A stretch of 64,000 nucleotides of DNA from Acidobacteriota bacterium (GTDB taxonomy: Bacteria; Acidobacteriota; UBA890; WLXD01), in contig WLXD01000003.1 in assembly GCA_012103255.1 (NCBI GenBank), positions 453,984 to 517,983 on the forward strand, in the 5' to 3' direction. Below are positions 50,001 through 60,200 of the stretch, in pieces. The notes under the pieces are model-generated. The model saw only the letters and a list, made by a program, of their open reading frames with translations, was not told the origin of the DNA and ran no database searches. How positions within the stretch are numbered: position 1 is the first letter of the stretch; each line of letters opens with the position of its first letter. The position numbers were made by a program, and so were the translations under genes.

Positions 50001-50432
50001 ATGAACTGGGTATCCGACGCTGTCATTTTCCTGATTCCGGTGGTCGGCACCGTGTCGTTGTTCAGTTTTCTGGCAGTGGCCACCTGGGCCGACGCGCGCC
50101 GCAAAGAACGCGAGTCCTACTACCGCTACGAGTTCCGCAAGCAGCTCGTTGACGCCGGCAAGATGGACGCCAACGACGTGCGCGACCTGATGCAGTACGA
50201 GCAGGAAGCCAACCTGTATCGATCACGACAGGGGTCGGTCGTGGGCGGCTTCGTGCTCATGGGCACTGGGATCGGCATGCTCTTCGGACTTCGGTGGATC
50301 GAGGAAGGAATCGCTTCGGTTGGACTCATCCCGTTGTCTATCGGCGTTGCCTTGACGGTCTACGCCATAGCCATCGCGCCTCGCAGCGTGCCGACTCCGC
50401 CGGCCTCTTTCGGCCCGCCCCGCGACCAATAG
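50001..50432 (+). CDS. small membrane protein, DUF6249-like
   Basis: 143 residues: an N-terminal membrane helix (V-I-F-L-I-P-V-V-G-T-V-S-L-F), a charged middle with A-R-R-K-E-R-E-S-Y-Y-R-Y-E-F-R-K, and two C-terminal helices. The middle-loop R-K-E-R-E-x-Y-Y-R-x-E pattern is seen in uncharacterised proteins that often precede ECF sigma operons. Ends 33 bp before the sigma factor gene, and is likely co-transcribed with it. Confidence 0.8.
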   Translation: MNWVSDAVIFLIPVVGTVSLFSFLAVATWADARRKERESYYRYEFRKQLVDAGKMDANDVRDLMQYEQEANLYRSRQGSVVGGFVLMGTGIGMLFGLRWIEEGIASVGLIPLSIGVALTVYAIAIAPRSVPTPPASFGPPRDQ

Positions 50433-50465
50433 TCACGACCGCGAACCACCGTCGGAGCTACGACG

Positions 50466-51080
50466 ATGACCGCCGCAACCGCCACCAGGAGCGAACTGGC
50501 TGTGACCGCCAAGGATCGCTACGAAGACGACGCCGTCGCCGTAAACCGCGTACTCGCGGGCGACGCCGAAGCCTTCGACGGCATCGTGGCCCGCTGGCAG
50601 GGCCCGCTGGTGAACCTGGCGTACCGCTACTGCCGCAACCGCGGCGAAGCGGAGGAGATGGCCCAGGAGGCCTTCCTCAAGATCTATCGCGGCCTCGCCA
50701 AATGGCGCCAGGACTCTCGCTTTTCCACCTGGTTGTACGCCGTAGCGTCGAATCACTACCGCAGCGCCATGCGACGGAAGCGACCGGTGTGGGCAGACTT
50801 CGAGAAAGTCGAACAGCTCATGCCGACCGGCGATCTTTCCGTAGAAGCGGACGAAGCCTCGCGCGACGAAGCAGTTCGGCGCGCGGTCACCAGTCTGCCC
50901 CCCAAGTATCGCGACATCATGGTGCTGTACTACTTCCAAGACAAAGATCTGAGTGAGACAAGCCGTATCGCCAAGCTGGCGCAGGGTACGGTTAAGGCGC
51001 GCTTGCACCGGGCGCGGAAAATACTCGAGACCAAGCTCGCCGGACTATTGGGCAACGACGCCCTGGAGGCATCTCGATGA
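50466..51080 (+). CDS. ECF RNA polymerase sigma factor
   Basis: 204 residues. Sigma region 2 (F-D-G-I-V-A-R-W-Q-G-P-L-V-N-L-A-Y-R-Y-C-R-N, then E-E-M-A-Q-E-A-F-L-K-I-Y-R-G and F-S-T-W-L-Y) and region 4 (L-P-P-K-Y-R-D-I-M-V-L-Y-Y-F ... G-T-V-K-A-R-L-H-R-A-R) are complete. The first ~20 residues are extra. Followed with ATGA overlap by a membrane protein that should be its anti-sigma factor. Confidence 0.94.
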   Translation: MTAATATRSELAVTAKDRYEDDAVAVNRVLAGDAEAFDGIVARWQGPLVNLAYRYCRNRGEAEEMAQEAFLKIYRGLAKWRQDSRFSTWLYAVASNHYRSAMRRKRPVWADFEKVEQLMPTGDLSVEADEASRDEAVRRAVTSLPPKYRDIMVLYYFQDKDLSETSRIAKLAQGTVKARLHRARKILETKLAGLLGNDALEASR

Positions 51081-51442
51081 AAGACCTGGAGCGCATCCTC
51101 GTGAGCGACCCCGTCATCGAACCGTCACCGGACTTCGCCAAGAACGTGATGGCACAGGTGCGTACTGAAGCAGCCGCGCCAGCGCCGATTGATTTCCCGT
51201 GGCGACGCTTCCTCCCCGGGGTCATCACCGCTGCGGCAGCCATCCTGATCTTCGTCGTGATGGTGATTGCCAATTTCGACCCCGCAAGCCTTCCCGCCGA
51301 AACGCAACCGGCAGCGCCCGTATTTGATTCGGCCCTGTTGCAGGAGACGCCGGTAATCGCTGCGGCAGCGGTTCTCGGCAGCCTGGTGCTGGCCTGGCTG
51401 ACCGTACGCTTCACGGCGCTTCCGCGCAGCGAGTCCTTCTAG
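51077..51442 (+). CDS. probable membrane anti-sigma factor
   Basis: 121 residues: a cytoplasmic N-terminal ~45 residues (M-K-D-L-E-R-I-L-V-S-D-P-V-I-E-P-S-P-D-F) and two membrane helices (V-I-T-A-A-A-A-I-L-I-F-V-V-M-V-I and V-I-A-A-A-A-V-L-G-S-L-V-L). No Cys zinc motif of ZAS type. Role inferred from its position after, and overlap with, the ECF sigma gene. A longer periplasmic sensor domain is absent. Confidence 0.75.
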   Translation: MKDLERILVSDPVIEPSPDFAKNVMAQVRTEAAAPAPIDFPWRRFLPGVITAAAAILIFVVMVIANFDPASLPAETQPAAPVFDSALLQETPVIAAAAVLGSLVLAWLTVRFTALPRSESF

Positions 51443-51578
51443 CCCTCCTCACGCGACATCTCGCGGCGCTGGAGTTGACGGCTCTCGCGCGCTGGGTTTG
51501 AGTTGCGGCCTCCCCGCTGCCATCTCAATTTCCTCGGCCGTGCCAGGGCGAACGCGCCGGCCGACAGGAGCGCACTAC

Positions 51579-53267
51579 ATGCCAGGTCTACTCTGGCGCG
51601 GCGCGGCCGCTCGCCATCGAGCTGCCCTCGTCACGCTCATCGCGCTGCTCTTCGTTGGGCTTACTGCCCCAGCGCAGGCGCAACGCCCTCGGGTTTACGC
51701 AATCACCGGGGCGACCGTCATCGTCGGCCCCGGCAACAGCCTTTCCAACACCACCGTGGTCATCCGTGACGGGCTGATCGAGGCCGTCGGGGCCGACGCG
51801 GCCGTACCGGCAGACGCCGAGGTTATCGACGGCAGTGGCATGACGGTCTGGCCGGCATTCATCGATGCCTACTCGCACCACGGCATGGCGCCCGCGGAAG
51901 GCGGCGGCGGCGGCGGTTTCAGCATCGCCGCGTTGTTCAGTGGCGGCGGCGGCCAGGAAGACCCCGGCATTGGGCACCCGATCGAGCTGGTGCATCCGCA
52001 GCATCGAGTCACCGCCGAACTCACGGCTGGCGACTTCGAGAACCAGCGTGAGATTGGCTTCGGTGCCGCTCTCACCGCACCGCGCAACGGCATCTTCCGC
52101 GGCTCCAGCGCGCTCATCGCAATGCGCGACTCACATCCACGCGACTACGTCATCCAGGGCAACGTCACCACCCACGTCGGCTTCGACCAGGGCCAGTTCT
52201 TCGGTGGATATCCCGCGGATATCCTGGGCACGGTCACCACGATGCGACAGGTGATGTACGACGTGCAACGCTACGCCGAATGGAAGGCCCGCTGGGAGGC
52301 CAATCCGAGCATGCCGCGCCCGGTTGTGAGCGACGCTCACGACGCACTGGTCGCGGCACATGCTGATCCGATCCGCCCGGTCTTTCACGCCAACTCGCTG
52401 CGCCAGATCGAGACTTCGATCCGGGTGACCGACGAGTTCGGCGCTAAGCCGATCGTTGTGGGCACGGGCACCGAGCACGAGATGCTCGATCGCCTCGCCG
52501 GCACCGACGTCGAGTTGATCGTCCCCGTCAACTATCCGGATGAGCCCGACGTCGACAGCGATGAGCGCCTCCCGAGTGTGAGCCTCGATTCCTTGCGCCG
52601 CTGGGAAGCAGCCGCTGGCAACGCCGCCAGGCTGGAAGCGGCCGGTATCCGTTTCGCGCTCACCGCGTACGGGCTCGGCAACGCCTCGAAATTCCCTGAG
52701 AACGTCCGCAAGGCCATCGAGGCAGGTCTCTCCGAAGACACCGCGCTCGCAGCTGTGACGACGATCCCCGCCGAGATGTACGGCGTGGCTGACCTTCTCG
52801 GCACAGTTGAGGCCGGCAAGATCGCCAACGTCGTGGTCGCAACCGGCGCACCGTTCGGTGAAGAAACGGAGATTCGACACATCTTCGTTGACGGTGACCA
52901 TCACGAGATGGAAGCCGAGGAAGCTGTAGGCGACCCGGACGCCGTGGTCGACCCTCGCGGCGAATGGGCAGTGGCCGCCACGGTCATGGGCAACGCGCAG
53001 AACTCCACCTGGACCATCGAGGGTTCGACGGACAACTACAGCGGTAGCTCGAGCAGCGACCAGGGCGACACAGACTTCGAAAGCGTCACTCTCGAAGGCA
53101 ACGCCATGACCGTAGTGCTGCAGGGCCCGATGGGCGCCCTCGAGGCCACGGTTGTGATCGAAGGCGACGAATTCGAGGGCAGCGCCTCGATCGACGCGGC
53201 CGGTCAGACGTTCTCGATCAGCTTCAAGGGCGAGCGAACGTCCGGCCCCGAAGGAGGTGCACGATGA
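51579..53267 (+). CDS. secreted amidohydrolase-family protein, degenerate metal site
   Basis: 562 residues from ATG 51579 (AGGAG 10 bp upstream), signal peptide to about A-Q-A. The amidohydrolase body is recognisable ([34 protein letters not shown], and C-terminal [15 protein letters not shown]). But the metal motif expected as D-x-H-x-H reads D-A-Y-S-H, so the first His is Tyr. A Gly-rich loop follows. A C-terminal ~110-residue domain rich in Ser/Asp is extra. Overlaps the next gene (ATGA), which has AAGGAGGTG. Possibly a non-catalytic partner. Confidence 0.82.
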   Translation: MPGLLWRGAAARHRAALVTLIALLFVGLTAPAQAQRPRVYAITGATVIVGPGNSLSNTTVVIRDGLIEAVGADAAVPADAEVIDGSGMTVWPAFIDAYSHHGMAPAEGGGGGGFSIAALFSGGGGQEDPGIGHPIELVHPQHRVTAELTAGDFENQREIGFGAALTAPRNGIFRGSSALIAMRDSHPRDYVIQGNVTTHVGFDQGQFFGGYPADILGTVTTMRQVMYDVQRYAEWKARWEANPSMPRPVVSDAHDALVAAHADPIRPVFHANSLRQIETSIRVTDEFGAKPIVVGTGTEHEMLDRLAGTDVELIVPVNYPDEPDVDSDERLPSVSLDSLRRWEAAAGNAARLEAAGIRFALTAYGLGNASKFPENVRKAIEAGLSEDTALAAVTTIPAEMYGVADLLGTVEAGKIANVVVATGAPFGEETEIRHIFVDGDHHEMEAEEAVGDPDAVVDPRGEWAVAATVMGNAQNSTWTIEGSTDNYSGSSSSDQGDTDFESVTLEGNAMTVVLQGPMGALEATVVIEGDEFEGSASIDAAGQTFSISFKGERTSGPEGGAR

Positions 53268-55945
53268 AGCGGCAACTCACCCTTCTTCTCGCATTTGCTC
53301 TGGTTGCTCCGCTCGCGTTCGCGCAAGAGGACTCGCAACTTCAGATCACCTACGAGAACGCAGCGGCAACAACAGTTCTGATCCGCAACGCCACCATCTG
53401 GACACAGGATGACGCCGGCATTCTCGAGGGCGCCGACCTTCTGATCCAGGACGGCAGGATCGCCGCCATTGGCACCGGACTCGATGCGCCCTCCGGTGCG
53501 GTCGTGATCGACGCCAGTGGGCGCCACGTGACTCCGGGCATCATCGACGCCCACAGCCACTCGGGCTCCTTCGGTACCAACGAAGCCAGTGAGAACGTCA
53601 CAGCTCAGGTACGGACCGAGGATGTGCTGAACCCCGAGGACCGGAACATCTACCAGCAGTTGGCGGGTGGAACGACCGCGGCGCAAATCCTGCACGGCTC
53701 GGCCAACGCCATTGGCGGCCAGTCGGGCATCGTGAAATGGCGCTACCGCGTCTCGGACTCCCGCGACATGTTGATCGACGGCGCCATGCCGACCATCAAG
53801 TTCGCGCTGGGCGAGAACCCGAAGCGGTCGGCGTTCTCGCTGCCCCTCCCCGGGCTGCCGCGGCGCTACCCAGGTACCCGGATGGGCGTTGCCAACTCGA
53901 TTCGCCGCGCGTTCCTGCGCGCCCGCGACTACGAGGCGGAGTGGCAGGCCTACGAGGGCATGACCGATGCCGAGCGCGCCACAGCAGTGCCGCCCCGGCG
54001 CGACCTGCAGCTCGACGCCCTGGTGGAGATCCTCAACAGCGAGCGCATGGTGCACTCCCACTCATACCGGCAGGACGAGATCATCATGTTGATCCGTGTA
54101 GCCGAGGAGATGGGCTTCACCGTCCGCACGTTCCAGCACGTACTGGAGGGCTACAAGGCGTCGCTCGAGATCGCCGAACACGGCGCAACCGCGTCGACAT
54201 TCTCGGACTGGTACGACTACAAGGCCGAGGTCTGGGAAGCGACTCCGTACAACGGCGCGATCATGCATGACGATGGCGTGGTGGTGTCGTTCAACTCGGA
54301 TTCAGGGGAACTCGCCCGCCACATGAACCACGAAGCCGCCAAGGCGGTGAAGTGGGGCGGCCTCGACGAGCAGTCCGCGCTCGCCTTCGTCACGTCCAAC
54401 CCCGCCAGGCAGCTCATGCTGTTTGATCGCATGGGTTCGCTGAGCGAGGGCAAGGATGCCGACGTGGTGATCTGGAACGCTCACCCGCTGTCGGTCTATG
54501 CGAGCGTCGACACGACGTTCGTTGATGGCCGTCGGGTATTCGACCGTGAAGCCGACGCCGCCATGCGCGAGGCTCGCGCTGCGGAGAAGGCGCGGCTTGT
54601 AAAGGCGATTCGCGGTGACGAGGAGGAAGCAGCCGACGCCGCTTCCGAACCACACCGGTTCGCGGATGCCTCGTCGCGTGTCTACGACGCCTCGCCCCAC
54701 GCCCAGCAGGGCGTGACGGCCATCGTCGGCGCCATGATCCATACGGTGAGCGGCGCCACGATAGACAACGGTGTGGTGGTGTTCGAGAACGGTGTGATCA
54801 CCGCGGTCGGCGGACCCGACACGGCGATCCCGGCCGGCGCGAACCGGATTGACGCTACGGGGCAGCATCTGTTCCCCGGCATGATCTCGATGGACAGCAC
54901 AGTGGGTCTCACGGAGGTCGATTCGGTACCGGGTACCGTCGACACTGCCGAGATCGACGACGTCAACTCGGACATCAAGGCTGAAGTGGCAGTCAACCAG
55001 TCCAGCGCACACATCGGGATCAACCGTGCAAACGGCATCACCCACACGCTCACCGCGCCGCAGGGTGGAACGATCACGGGAGCGAGCTCGCTCATGCGAC
55101 TCGACGGCTGGTCCTGGGAAGAGATGACGGCGCTCTCCGGCGCCGCCATGCACATGAACTTCCCGAGCGGCCCGACCGGCTTCGCGGCATTCTTCGGCCC
55201 ACAGCCGAGCGATGACGAGCTGACCCGGCAGCGTAACGAGGCTCTGGGACGTGTCGACGATCTGATCGCCGACACCAAGGCCTACGCCCGCGCGAAATCG
55301 TCACAGGCAGGCGGCGGCGAACTCCACGACACCGACGTGAAGCTCGAAGGGATGATCCCCGTGGTGGAGGGCGAGATGCCCATCTACATCCATACGAGCG
55401 GCGCACGCGACATCCGCGCGGCGATCGAGTGGGCCTCGGGGCACGAAATGCAGATCGTGATCGTGGACGGCGGCGACACCTGGCGAGCAGCTGACGCGCT
55501 CGTCGAGGCCAACGTGCCAGTGATCGTCTCTGACGTTCTCACCATTCCGCGCAACGCGGATGATCCGTACGATGCGATGTACGCCAACGCCGGCAAGCTG
55601 GCTGCGGCCGGCGTTCGGTTTGCCATCGCAGATGGCTCCGGCACGAACGGCGGCGACGACCGTCGTCTCCCCTATCAGGCCGGCACCGCCGCGGCGTTCG
55701 GTCTGGACAAGGAGGAGGCGCTCCGTTCGGTGACTCTCTACCCGGCGCAGATCCTCGGCCTCGGCGACAGTCTCGGCTCGATCGATGTGGGCAAGAGCGC
55801 CACGTTTGTGCTCGCCGACGGCGACATGCTCGAGATCCGTACGAACGTCCTGGACGTCTGGATCGATGGCAACAGCACCGGCGTGGAGTCCAAGCACACG
55901 CGCCTGTGGAACCAGTGGAAGGATCGCCCGGCGGCAATGCGCTAG
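53264..55945 (+). CDS. secreted tandem amidohydrolase (two domains fused)
   Basis: 893 residues, signal peptide ([11 protein letters not shown]). Domain 1 (about 35-430) has an intact metal motif ([11 protein letters not shown]), and N-A-H-P-L-S-V-Y near its end. An Ala/Glu linker (about 430-480) leads to domain 2 (480-890), which has the same lead-in ([15 protein letters not shown]) but reads P-G-M-I-S-M-D-S-T where D-x-H-x-H is expected, so it lacks the metal ligands. Imidazolonepropionase/dipeptidase-like exported hydrolases of this shape are common in this type of bacterium. The preceding gene's product is a likely partner. Substrate unknown. Confidence 0.88.
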   Translation: MKRQLTLLLAFALVAPLAFAQEDSQLQITYENAAATTVLIRNATIWTQDDAGILEGADLLIQDGRIAAIGTGLDAPSGAVVIDASGRHVTPGIIDAHSHSGSFGTNEASENVTAQVRTEDVLNPEDRNIYQQLAGGTTAAQILHGSANAIGGQSGIVKWRYRVSDSRDMLIDGAMPTIKFALGENPKRSAFSLPLPGLPRRYPGTRMGVANSIRRAFLRARDYEAEWQAYEGMTDAERATAVPPRRDLQLDALVEILNSERMVHSHSYRQDEIIMLIRVAEEMGFTVRTFQHVLEGYKASLEIAEHGATASTFSDWYDYKAEVWEATPYNGAIMHDDGVVVSFNSDSGELARHMNHEAAKAVKWGGLDEQSALAFVTSNPARQLMLFDRMGSLSEGKDADVVIWNAHPLSVYASVDTTFVDGRRVFDREADAAMREARAAEKARLVKAIRGDEEEAADAASEPHRFADASSRVYDASPHAQQGVTAIVGAMIHTVSGATIDNGVVVFENGVITAVGGPDTAIPAGANRIDATGQHLFPGMISMDSTVGLTEVDSVPGTVDTAEIDDVNSDIKAEVAVNQSSAHIGINRANGITHTLTAPQGGTITGASSLMRLDGWSWEEMTALSGAAMHMNFPSGPTGFAAFFGPQPSDDELTRQRNEALGRVDDLIADTKAYARAKSSQAGGGELHDTDVKLEGMIPVVEGEMPIYIHTSGARDIRAAIEWASGHEMQIVIVDGGDTWRAADALVEANVPVIVSDVLTIPRNADDPYDAMYANAGKLAAAGVRFAIADGSGTNGGDDRRLPYQAGTAAAFGLDKEEALRSVTLYPAQILGLGDSLGSIDVGKSATFVLADGDMLEIRTNVLDVWIDGNSTGVESKHTRLWNQWKDRPAAMR

Positions 55946-56005
55946 GCACAACCACGATCGAACTTCGACGCCTCGCGGCTCGGCCTCACGCCGGGTCGTG
56001 GGGCG

Positions 56006-57199
56006 TCAGTCGTTGTTGGCGGAGTCCGAGGCGAGCCCCACGGAGTTGGCCGCAACGAATCCGACGCTCCCGTCCGGGAGACTGACCCGATACGAATCCC
56101 CCGCCGCCGCCCATACCCGCAGCGGCGTTCCGCGCATCAGATCAGCGAGGTTCGGCGCGCTACGCCCCAGTCCCGCGCGCAGCGTGGTGCTGGCGTCCGT
56201 AGCGGCGAACTCGCCCAGCATCGTGAGATCTGCGCGGGGTGCGCGCGGCGTGCCGCGCGTCGGGCGCAAGAATACGTCCGGATTGATCGGGCCGTTGGAG
56301 TAGATCGCAAAGTGCAGGTGGGGCGGCGTGGTCCGGGCATTCCCGGTATTTCCCACCCGGCCAACGATGTCGCCGGCGTTGACCCACTGTCCGGGCTCGA
56401 CGAGCTGCTCATCCAAGTGCGCGTAGTACAGATGCAAGTTGCGCTTGCGATCGTGCAGCCAAACGGTCAAGCCGCCGAGGTTCTGTTCGCGCACGCGCCG
56501 CACGTAGGCGCGCGTGACGGCGACTGCCGCCGTGCCGCGTGCCGCGAAGATGTCGACCCCGTGATGCGAACGCCGGCCACCGTCGCGCGGTGCCCCGAAT
56601 TCGCTCCAAACGTCAGGCATCCCGTGGTCGGCCACGGGGAACGTCAGCGCGGCGTCTACCTGCACCGTCAGTTCAAAGTCTCCGCCACGCAGTAACTCGG
56701 GCTGGAGTCGCAACAGGTAGTCGGCGTCGGCCCGTGGCTCGAAGATCAGCTGACGTGAGGCGGCGTCGGCACTCGCGATGTGCAGAGGCGCTTCCTCTTC
56801 GCGCTCGCGGTACACGTCCAGGAACACCTCGGGCACAGGACCGTCGAGTCGCAACTCGATCTGCACTCGCTGACCGCGCGCGACGGGGAACCGGTAGCCG
56901 AAGGCATGGGCCTCGCGGGAATCAAAGGTGCCGCGCTCGACGTAGGGCAAGTCGATGTCGACTGGCACGGCGATCGCCGCATCGGCTACCCGGCGCCAGT
57001 CACCACCAAGCGCGGTGCCCGCCAATCCGGCATCTTGCAGGCTACGGCGATACTCATCCCAGGCGCTGCTGGGAAGGTAGGTCTCGGGAACAATTTCCTC
57101 GCGCGCACAGCCGGCCAGTGGCGCGGCGAGCACGAGCGCGACAGCAATAATTCTTCGCACGGCTCTGACGGAACGGGGATCTCGTCGGGACGGTGCCAT
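56006..57199 (-). CDS. M23 family metallopeptidase lipoprotein
   Basis: 397 residues from ATG 57199. A lipobox (L-A-G-C) makes it a lipoprotein. A pre-peptidase-like beta domain (about 50-210) precedes the LytM/M23 core: H-H-G-V-D-I-F carries H-x3-D and P-P-H-L-H-F gives H-x-H, so zinc ligands are intact. A C-terminal SH3-like segment ends in G-F-V-A-A-N-S-V-G-L. It probably cleaves peptidoglycan cross-links in the periplasm. Divergent from the proline dehydrogenase gene. Confidence 0.88.
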   Translation of the reverse strand: MAPSRRDPRSVRAVRRIIAVALVLAAPLAGCAREEIVPETYLPSSAWDEYRRSLQDAGLAGTALGGDWRRVADAAIAVPVDIDLPYVERGTFDSREAHAFGYRFPVARGQRVQIELRLDGPVPEVFLDVYREREEEAPLHIASADAASRQLIFEPRADADYLLRLQPELLRGGDFELTVQVDAALTFPVADHGMPDVWSEFGAPRDGGRRSHHGVDIFAARGTAAVAVTRAYVRRVREQNLGGLTVWLHDRKRNLHLYYAHLDEQLVEPGQWVNAGDIVGRVGNTGNARTTPPHLHFAIYSNGPINPDVFLRPTRGTPRAPRADLTMLGEFAATDASTTLRAGLGRSAPNLADLMRGTPLRVWAAAGDSYRVSLPDGSVGFVAANSVGLASDSANND

Positions 57200-57248
57200 C
57201 CTAACAAGTCCAGGCCTGTCTCTGCACGGGAATGTAAGATCGCCGGCA

Positions 57249-58172
57249 ATGAATCCGATCCGCGCCGCACTCCTGGCCATGGCTGGCTCGCCCACCTGGA
57301 AGAAGCTCCTCACCGGATGGGGCGCCACCCACCGTGTTGTCGCCCGCTTCGTTCCGGGTGAAACGCTCGACGAGGCGCTCGAAGCCGTGCGGGCTCTCAA
57401 CGCGCGCGGCCTGAAGGCCACTTTGAATCCGCTAGGCGAGAACGTCTCGACCGAGGCCGAGGCCGAGACTGCGACGGAGGCCTACTGCGAGATTCTCGAG
57501 CGCATCGAAGCCGACCACCTTGACTGCAACATCTCGGTGAAGCTCACCGTAATGGGGCTCGATCTCGGCGAGGACGTCGCCGCCCGCAACCTCAGCCACG
57601 TCCTCCAGACCGCCGCGATGTACAACAACTTCGTACGCATCGACATGGAGGCGTCCGAGTACGTCGGCCGCACCATCGATCTCTGGCGTCAGGCCCGGCG
57701 TGAGTATCCAGCGGTTGGCACTGTGATCCAGAGCTACCTCCGCCGCAGCGCTGCCGACGTCGACACGCTCGCGGCAGAAGGGGCGCCCTTGCGAATCGTG
57801 AAGGGCGCCTACGCGGAACCCGAAGACGTCGCCTTCCCCGACAAGAACGACGTCGACGCCGAATACGTCCGTCTTCTGGAGCGCCTCGCCGAATCGGACG
57901 CTCTCGCCGCGGGCTCTGCCGTCGCGGTCGCCACGCACGATCCCGCAATGGTCGCGGCCGGCCGGAGACTCATCGACGACAACGACCTTGTGAGCTGGGA
58001 GTTCCAGATGCTCTACGGCATCGGCGCAAACCTGCAGCAGGAACTTGCCCGCGACGGCTACCGTGTCCGCGTCTACGTGAGCTACGGCCCGAGCTGGTAT
58101 CCGTGGTTCATGCGCCGCCTCGCCGAGCGCCCGGCCAACATCGGATTCTTCCTGCGCCACCTCTTCGGCTAG
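57249..58172 (+). CDS. proline dehydrogenase
   Basis: 307 residues, the monofunctional bacterial size. FAD/proline barrel motifs: V-S-V-K-L-T-like I-S-V-K-L-T, R-I-D-M-E-A-S, R-I-V-K-G-A-Y, A-T-H-D, F-Q-M-L-Y-G-I and the C-terminal Y-P-W-F-M-R-R-L-A-E-R-P-A-N that binds substrate. Oxidises proline to pyrroline-5-carboxylate, feeding electrons to quinone. The partner P5C dehydrogenase is not in the window. Confidence 0.94.
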   Translation: MNPIRAALLAMAGSPTWKKLLTGWGATHRVVARFVPGETLDEALEAVRALNARGLKATLNPLGENVSTEAEAETATEAYCEILERIEADHLDCNISVKLTVMGLDLGEDVAARNLSHVLQTAAMYNNFVRIDMEASEYVGRTIDLWRQARREYPAVGTVIQSYLRRSAADVDTLAAEGAPLRIVKGAYAEPEDVAFPDKNDVDAEYVRLLERLAESDALAAGSAVAVATHDPAMVAAGRRLIDDNDLVSWEFQMLYGIGANLQQELARDGYRVRVYVSYGPSWYPWFMRRLAERPANIGFFLRHLFG

Positions 58173-58960
58173 CGGGCAGTGCGCCAAACCTGGAGCTGCG
58201 GGAACGGTTCGCGCTGTACGGAAACGGCCAGCGTGCCCCGTTGTGCGATGACCGCTGGCAACCCCTCATCGATGTAGTAGGCGGCCGGCGCAGCGACGTC
58301 GACCACGTACGTCAACGTGCCCTGGCTCTCTAACCCAAATTCACTTCGCACCTTGTGCACGAAGTGAAGGAGGAGCCAGCCTTCAGGCACCATGGTTGAG
58401 CTCTCAAGCACGTGGTACTCGGCATCGGGAACGCGATGAGTGGTGCGGCCTTCGGAAACCTGCTGTACCTCCATGGGCATGATGTCCACATAGCGCACGA
58501 TCGCGCGGCGGTGCCCTTCAGCAGCAAACAGATGGGTCTCGCCAAGCCCGGTTTCCAGCGTATAGGCGATCGTCGCGGCCCGAGGCGCACAACGCAGCTC
58601 GCCGAACGTCATTGCGAGATTAATGCCCGTCACGTCGGCCGCGTATACAGCTCCGAAAGAGGACGTCTCCGCACCATCAAGAGTCACGAAATGCAGCGCA
58701 TGCGGCGGGAACCGACCAGGGTTCATTGCCGCTTCTCGTGTTGCGAACCGAATCGCCTGCGCCACGTATTGCCCTTCGCCGACCCGGCACAGATCTTCCG
58801 GAGACATGCCGATCGGTATGCGCGCCATGTAGTCGAATCGCGGCTCGTCGGAGTCGGCCGACCACCTGAATTCCTGCAAATGACGACTCATGTCGGCGAC
58901 GACAAGTCGGCCGCGTGCCGCATCCCAGAAGAGCCCCCGAGGCCGGTTGAATTCGCCTGG
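58169..58960 (-). CDS. six-bladed beta-propeller protein, C-terminal part (frameshifted)
   Basis: About 264 residues read from P-G-E-F-N-R-P-R-G onward, in the frame that stops at 58169 (convergent overlap with proline dehydrogenase). D-M-S-R-H-L-Q-E-F, F-A-T-R-E-A-A-M-N and V-Y-A-A-D-V-T-G follow propeller-blade pattern, and the last ~100 residues look less regular. Same gene as the fragment starting at 59388. Confidence 0.7.
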   Translation of the reverse strand, partial: PGEFNRPRGLFWDAARGRLVVADMSRHLQEFRWSADSDEPRFDYMARIPIGMSPEDLCRVGEGQYVAQAIRFATREAAMNPGRFPPHALHFVTLDGAETSSFGAVYAADVTGINLAMTFGELRCAPRAATIAYTLETGLGETHLFAAEGHRRAIVRYVDIMPMEVQQVSEGRTTHRVPDAEYHVLESSTMVPEGWLLLHFVHKVRSEFGLESQGTLTYVVDVAAPAAYYIDEGLPAVIAQRGTLAVSVQREPFPQLQVWRTAR

Positions 58961-59388
58961 CCCTCGCCTGCGCGGCCCACCTCCGCCAGCAGGCTGCCAT
59001 CTGTGCGGAACACGCGGACGTTGCTCGACGTCCGATCCACAACGTAGATGCGCTCGTCTTCGTCCACCGCCACATCATCAATCCTGCCGAAGATCTGCCA
59101 ATCGGACCCCTCTTCCACGCCGATCGTCGCGATGAGGCTCGCGTCACGAAGCTCGTCAACGATCGCCTGCGCCGTTGCCGGAAGCTCGGTCGGTCGCGCA
59201 GCCACCTCGATCACAGGCACGCCGGCAGGCCGTACGCGGTAGTCATCGTGGGGATGCATCACGGCGGATTGACCGGCTGACGATGGAGTCGGCAGAACGC
59301 TCAGAATCGCCGATGCGCCGAGAACGAGCATGCGACGCGACGAGCGCGCTGAGCGCTGATGGAGCCTCCCTGGAATTGTCTTCGTCAT
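58888..59388 (-). CDS. six-bladed beta-propeller protein, N-terminal part (frameshifted)
   Basis: ATG 59388 with a Tat-like or long signal region (R-R-M-L-V-L-G-A-S-A-I-L-S-V-L). It continues through I-D-D-V-A-V-D-E-D-E-R-I-Y-V-V-D and V-R-V-F-R-T-D-G-S-L-L-A-E-V-G-R-A-G-E-G, then breaks. One missing C at 58958-58960 would give G-E-G-P-G-E-F, the hallmark blade motif of this family, and join it to the downstream fragment. In the given frame it stops at 58888 after a non-native tail. Confidence 0.7.
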   Translation of the reverse strand: MTKTIPGRLHQRSARSSRRMLVLGASAILSVLPTPSSAGQSAVMHPHDDYRVRPAGVPVIEVAARPTELPATAQAIVDELRDASLIATIGVEEGSDWQIFGRIDDVAVDEDERIYVVDRTSSNVRVFRTDGSLLAEVGRAGEGQANSTGLGGSSGMRHAADLSSPT

Positions 59389-59617
59389 GCCATCTCCTCT
59401 CCGTTCACCGACAAGCCTATGTGCTTTAGAAGACCCAACCCCGAGGCTCGGGGGTTTGCGAGATGCCCGAGATCAGAATGCGAGCGTCGGGTCGACAGGT
59501 TGGGGAGCGGGTTCCGGAGCAACCGAGCCGCGTGAAATCGGCTCCTGTGCGCGTTAGGCTTGGCCTTTCCCGCGCGCCGCTGGCGCGGCTGATTTCCCGC
59601 GATCGAGGAGAGTTACG

Positions 59618-60178
59618 TTGGGCGTCCCCGCTACGCAGATTCGTAAGGGCATGATCCTCGAGGTGGACGGTGGCCTGTTCCAGGTTCACGACTTCACCCA
59701 TGTCACGCCGGGCAAGGGCCAGGCCGTCATGCAGACGCGCCTTCGCAATCTCCACACGGGCGTCCTTGCAGAGCGTCGCTTCCGTTCGTCGGAGTCCGTG
59801 GAGGTGGCGCATCGCGATAGCCGCGACATGCAGTACCTCTACAAAGATGGCGACATGTACACCTTCATGGACATGGAAACCTACGACCAGATCGGCCTGC
59901 CCGCGGAGAAGCTCGAAGGTTCGCTGCAGTACCTCATGGAGAGCATGGAGGTCACTGTGGTCTACGTGAACGAGCAGGCGCTCAGCGTGGAACTGCCCGG
60001 CGTCGTCGAGATGGAAGTACTCGAGGCCGAGCCTGCGGTGAAGGGCGCGACGGCCGCCGCGCAGACGAAACCGGCCAAGCTGGAGACCGGCCTGGTCATT
60101 CAGGTTCCGCCGTTCGTCAATCCCGGCGACCGGGTTCGTGTGGATACGTCGAGCGGCGAGTACCTGACCCGCGCCTGA
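59618..60178 (+). CDS. efp: translation elongation factor P
   Basis: 186 residues from TTG 59618 with GAGGAG 7 bp upstream. KOW-like domain I has the conserved tip loop P-G-K-G-Q-A with Lys at the position modified in other bacteria; OB domains II and III follow, with Y-L-Y-K-D-G-D-M-Y-T-F-M-D and the C-terminal G-D-R-V-R-V-D-T-S-S-G-E-Y. It relieves ribosome stalling at polyproline. No epmA/epmB or earP is nearby. About 20 bp upstream of the signalling operon. Confidence 0.96.
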   Translation: MGVPATQIRKGMILEVDGGLFQVHDFTHVTPGKGQAVMQTRLRNLHTGVLAERRFRSSESVEVAHRDSRDMQYLYKDGDMYTFMDMETYDQIGLPAEKLEGSLQYLMESMEVTVVYVNEQALSVELPGVVEMEVLEAEPAVKGATAAAQTKPAKLETGLVIQVPPFVNPGDRVRVDTSSGEYLTRA

Positions 60179-60200
60179 GCGCGCCCTGTCGGGAGACCGA

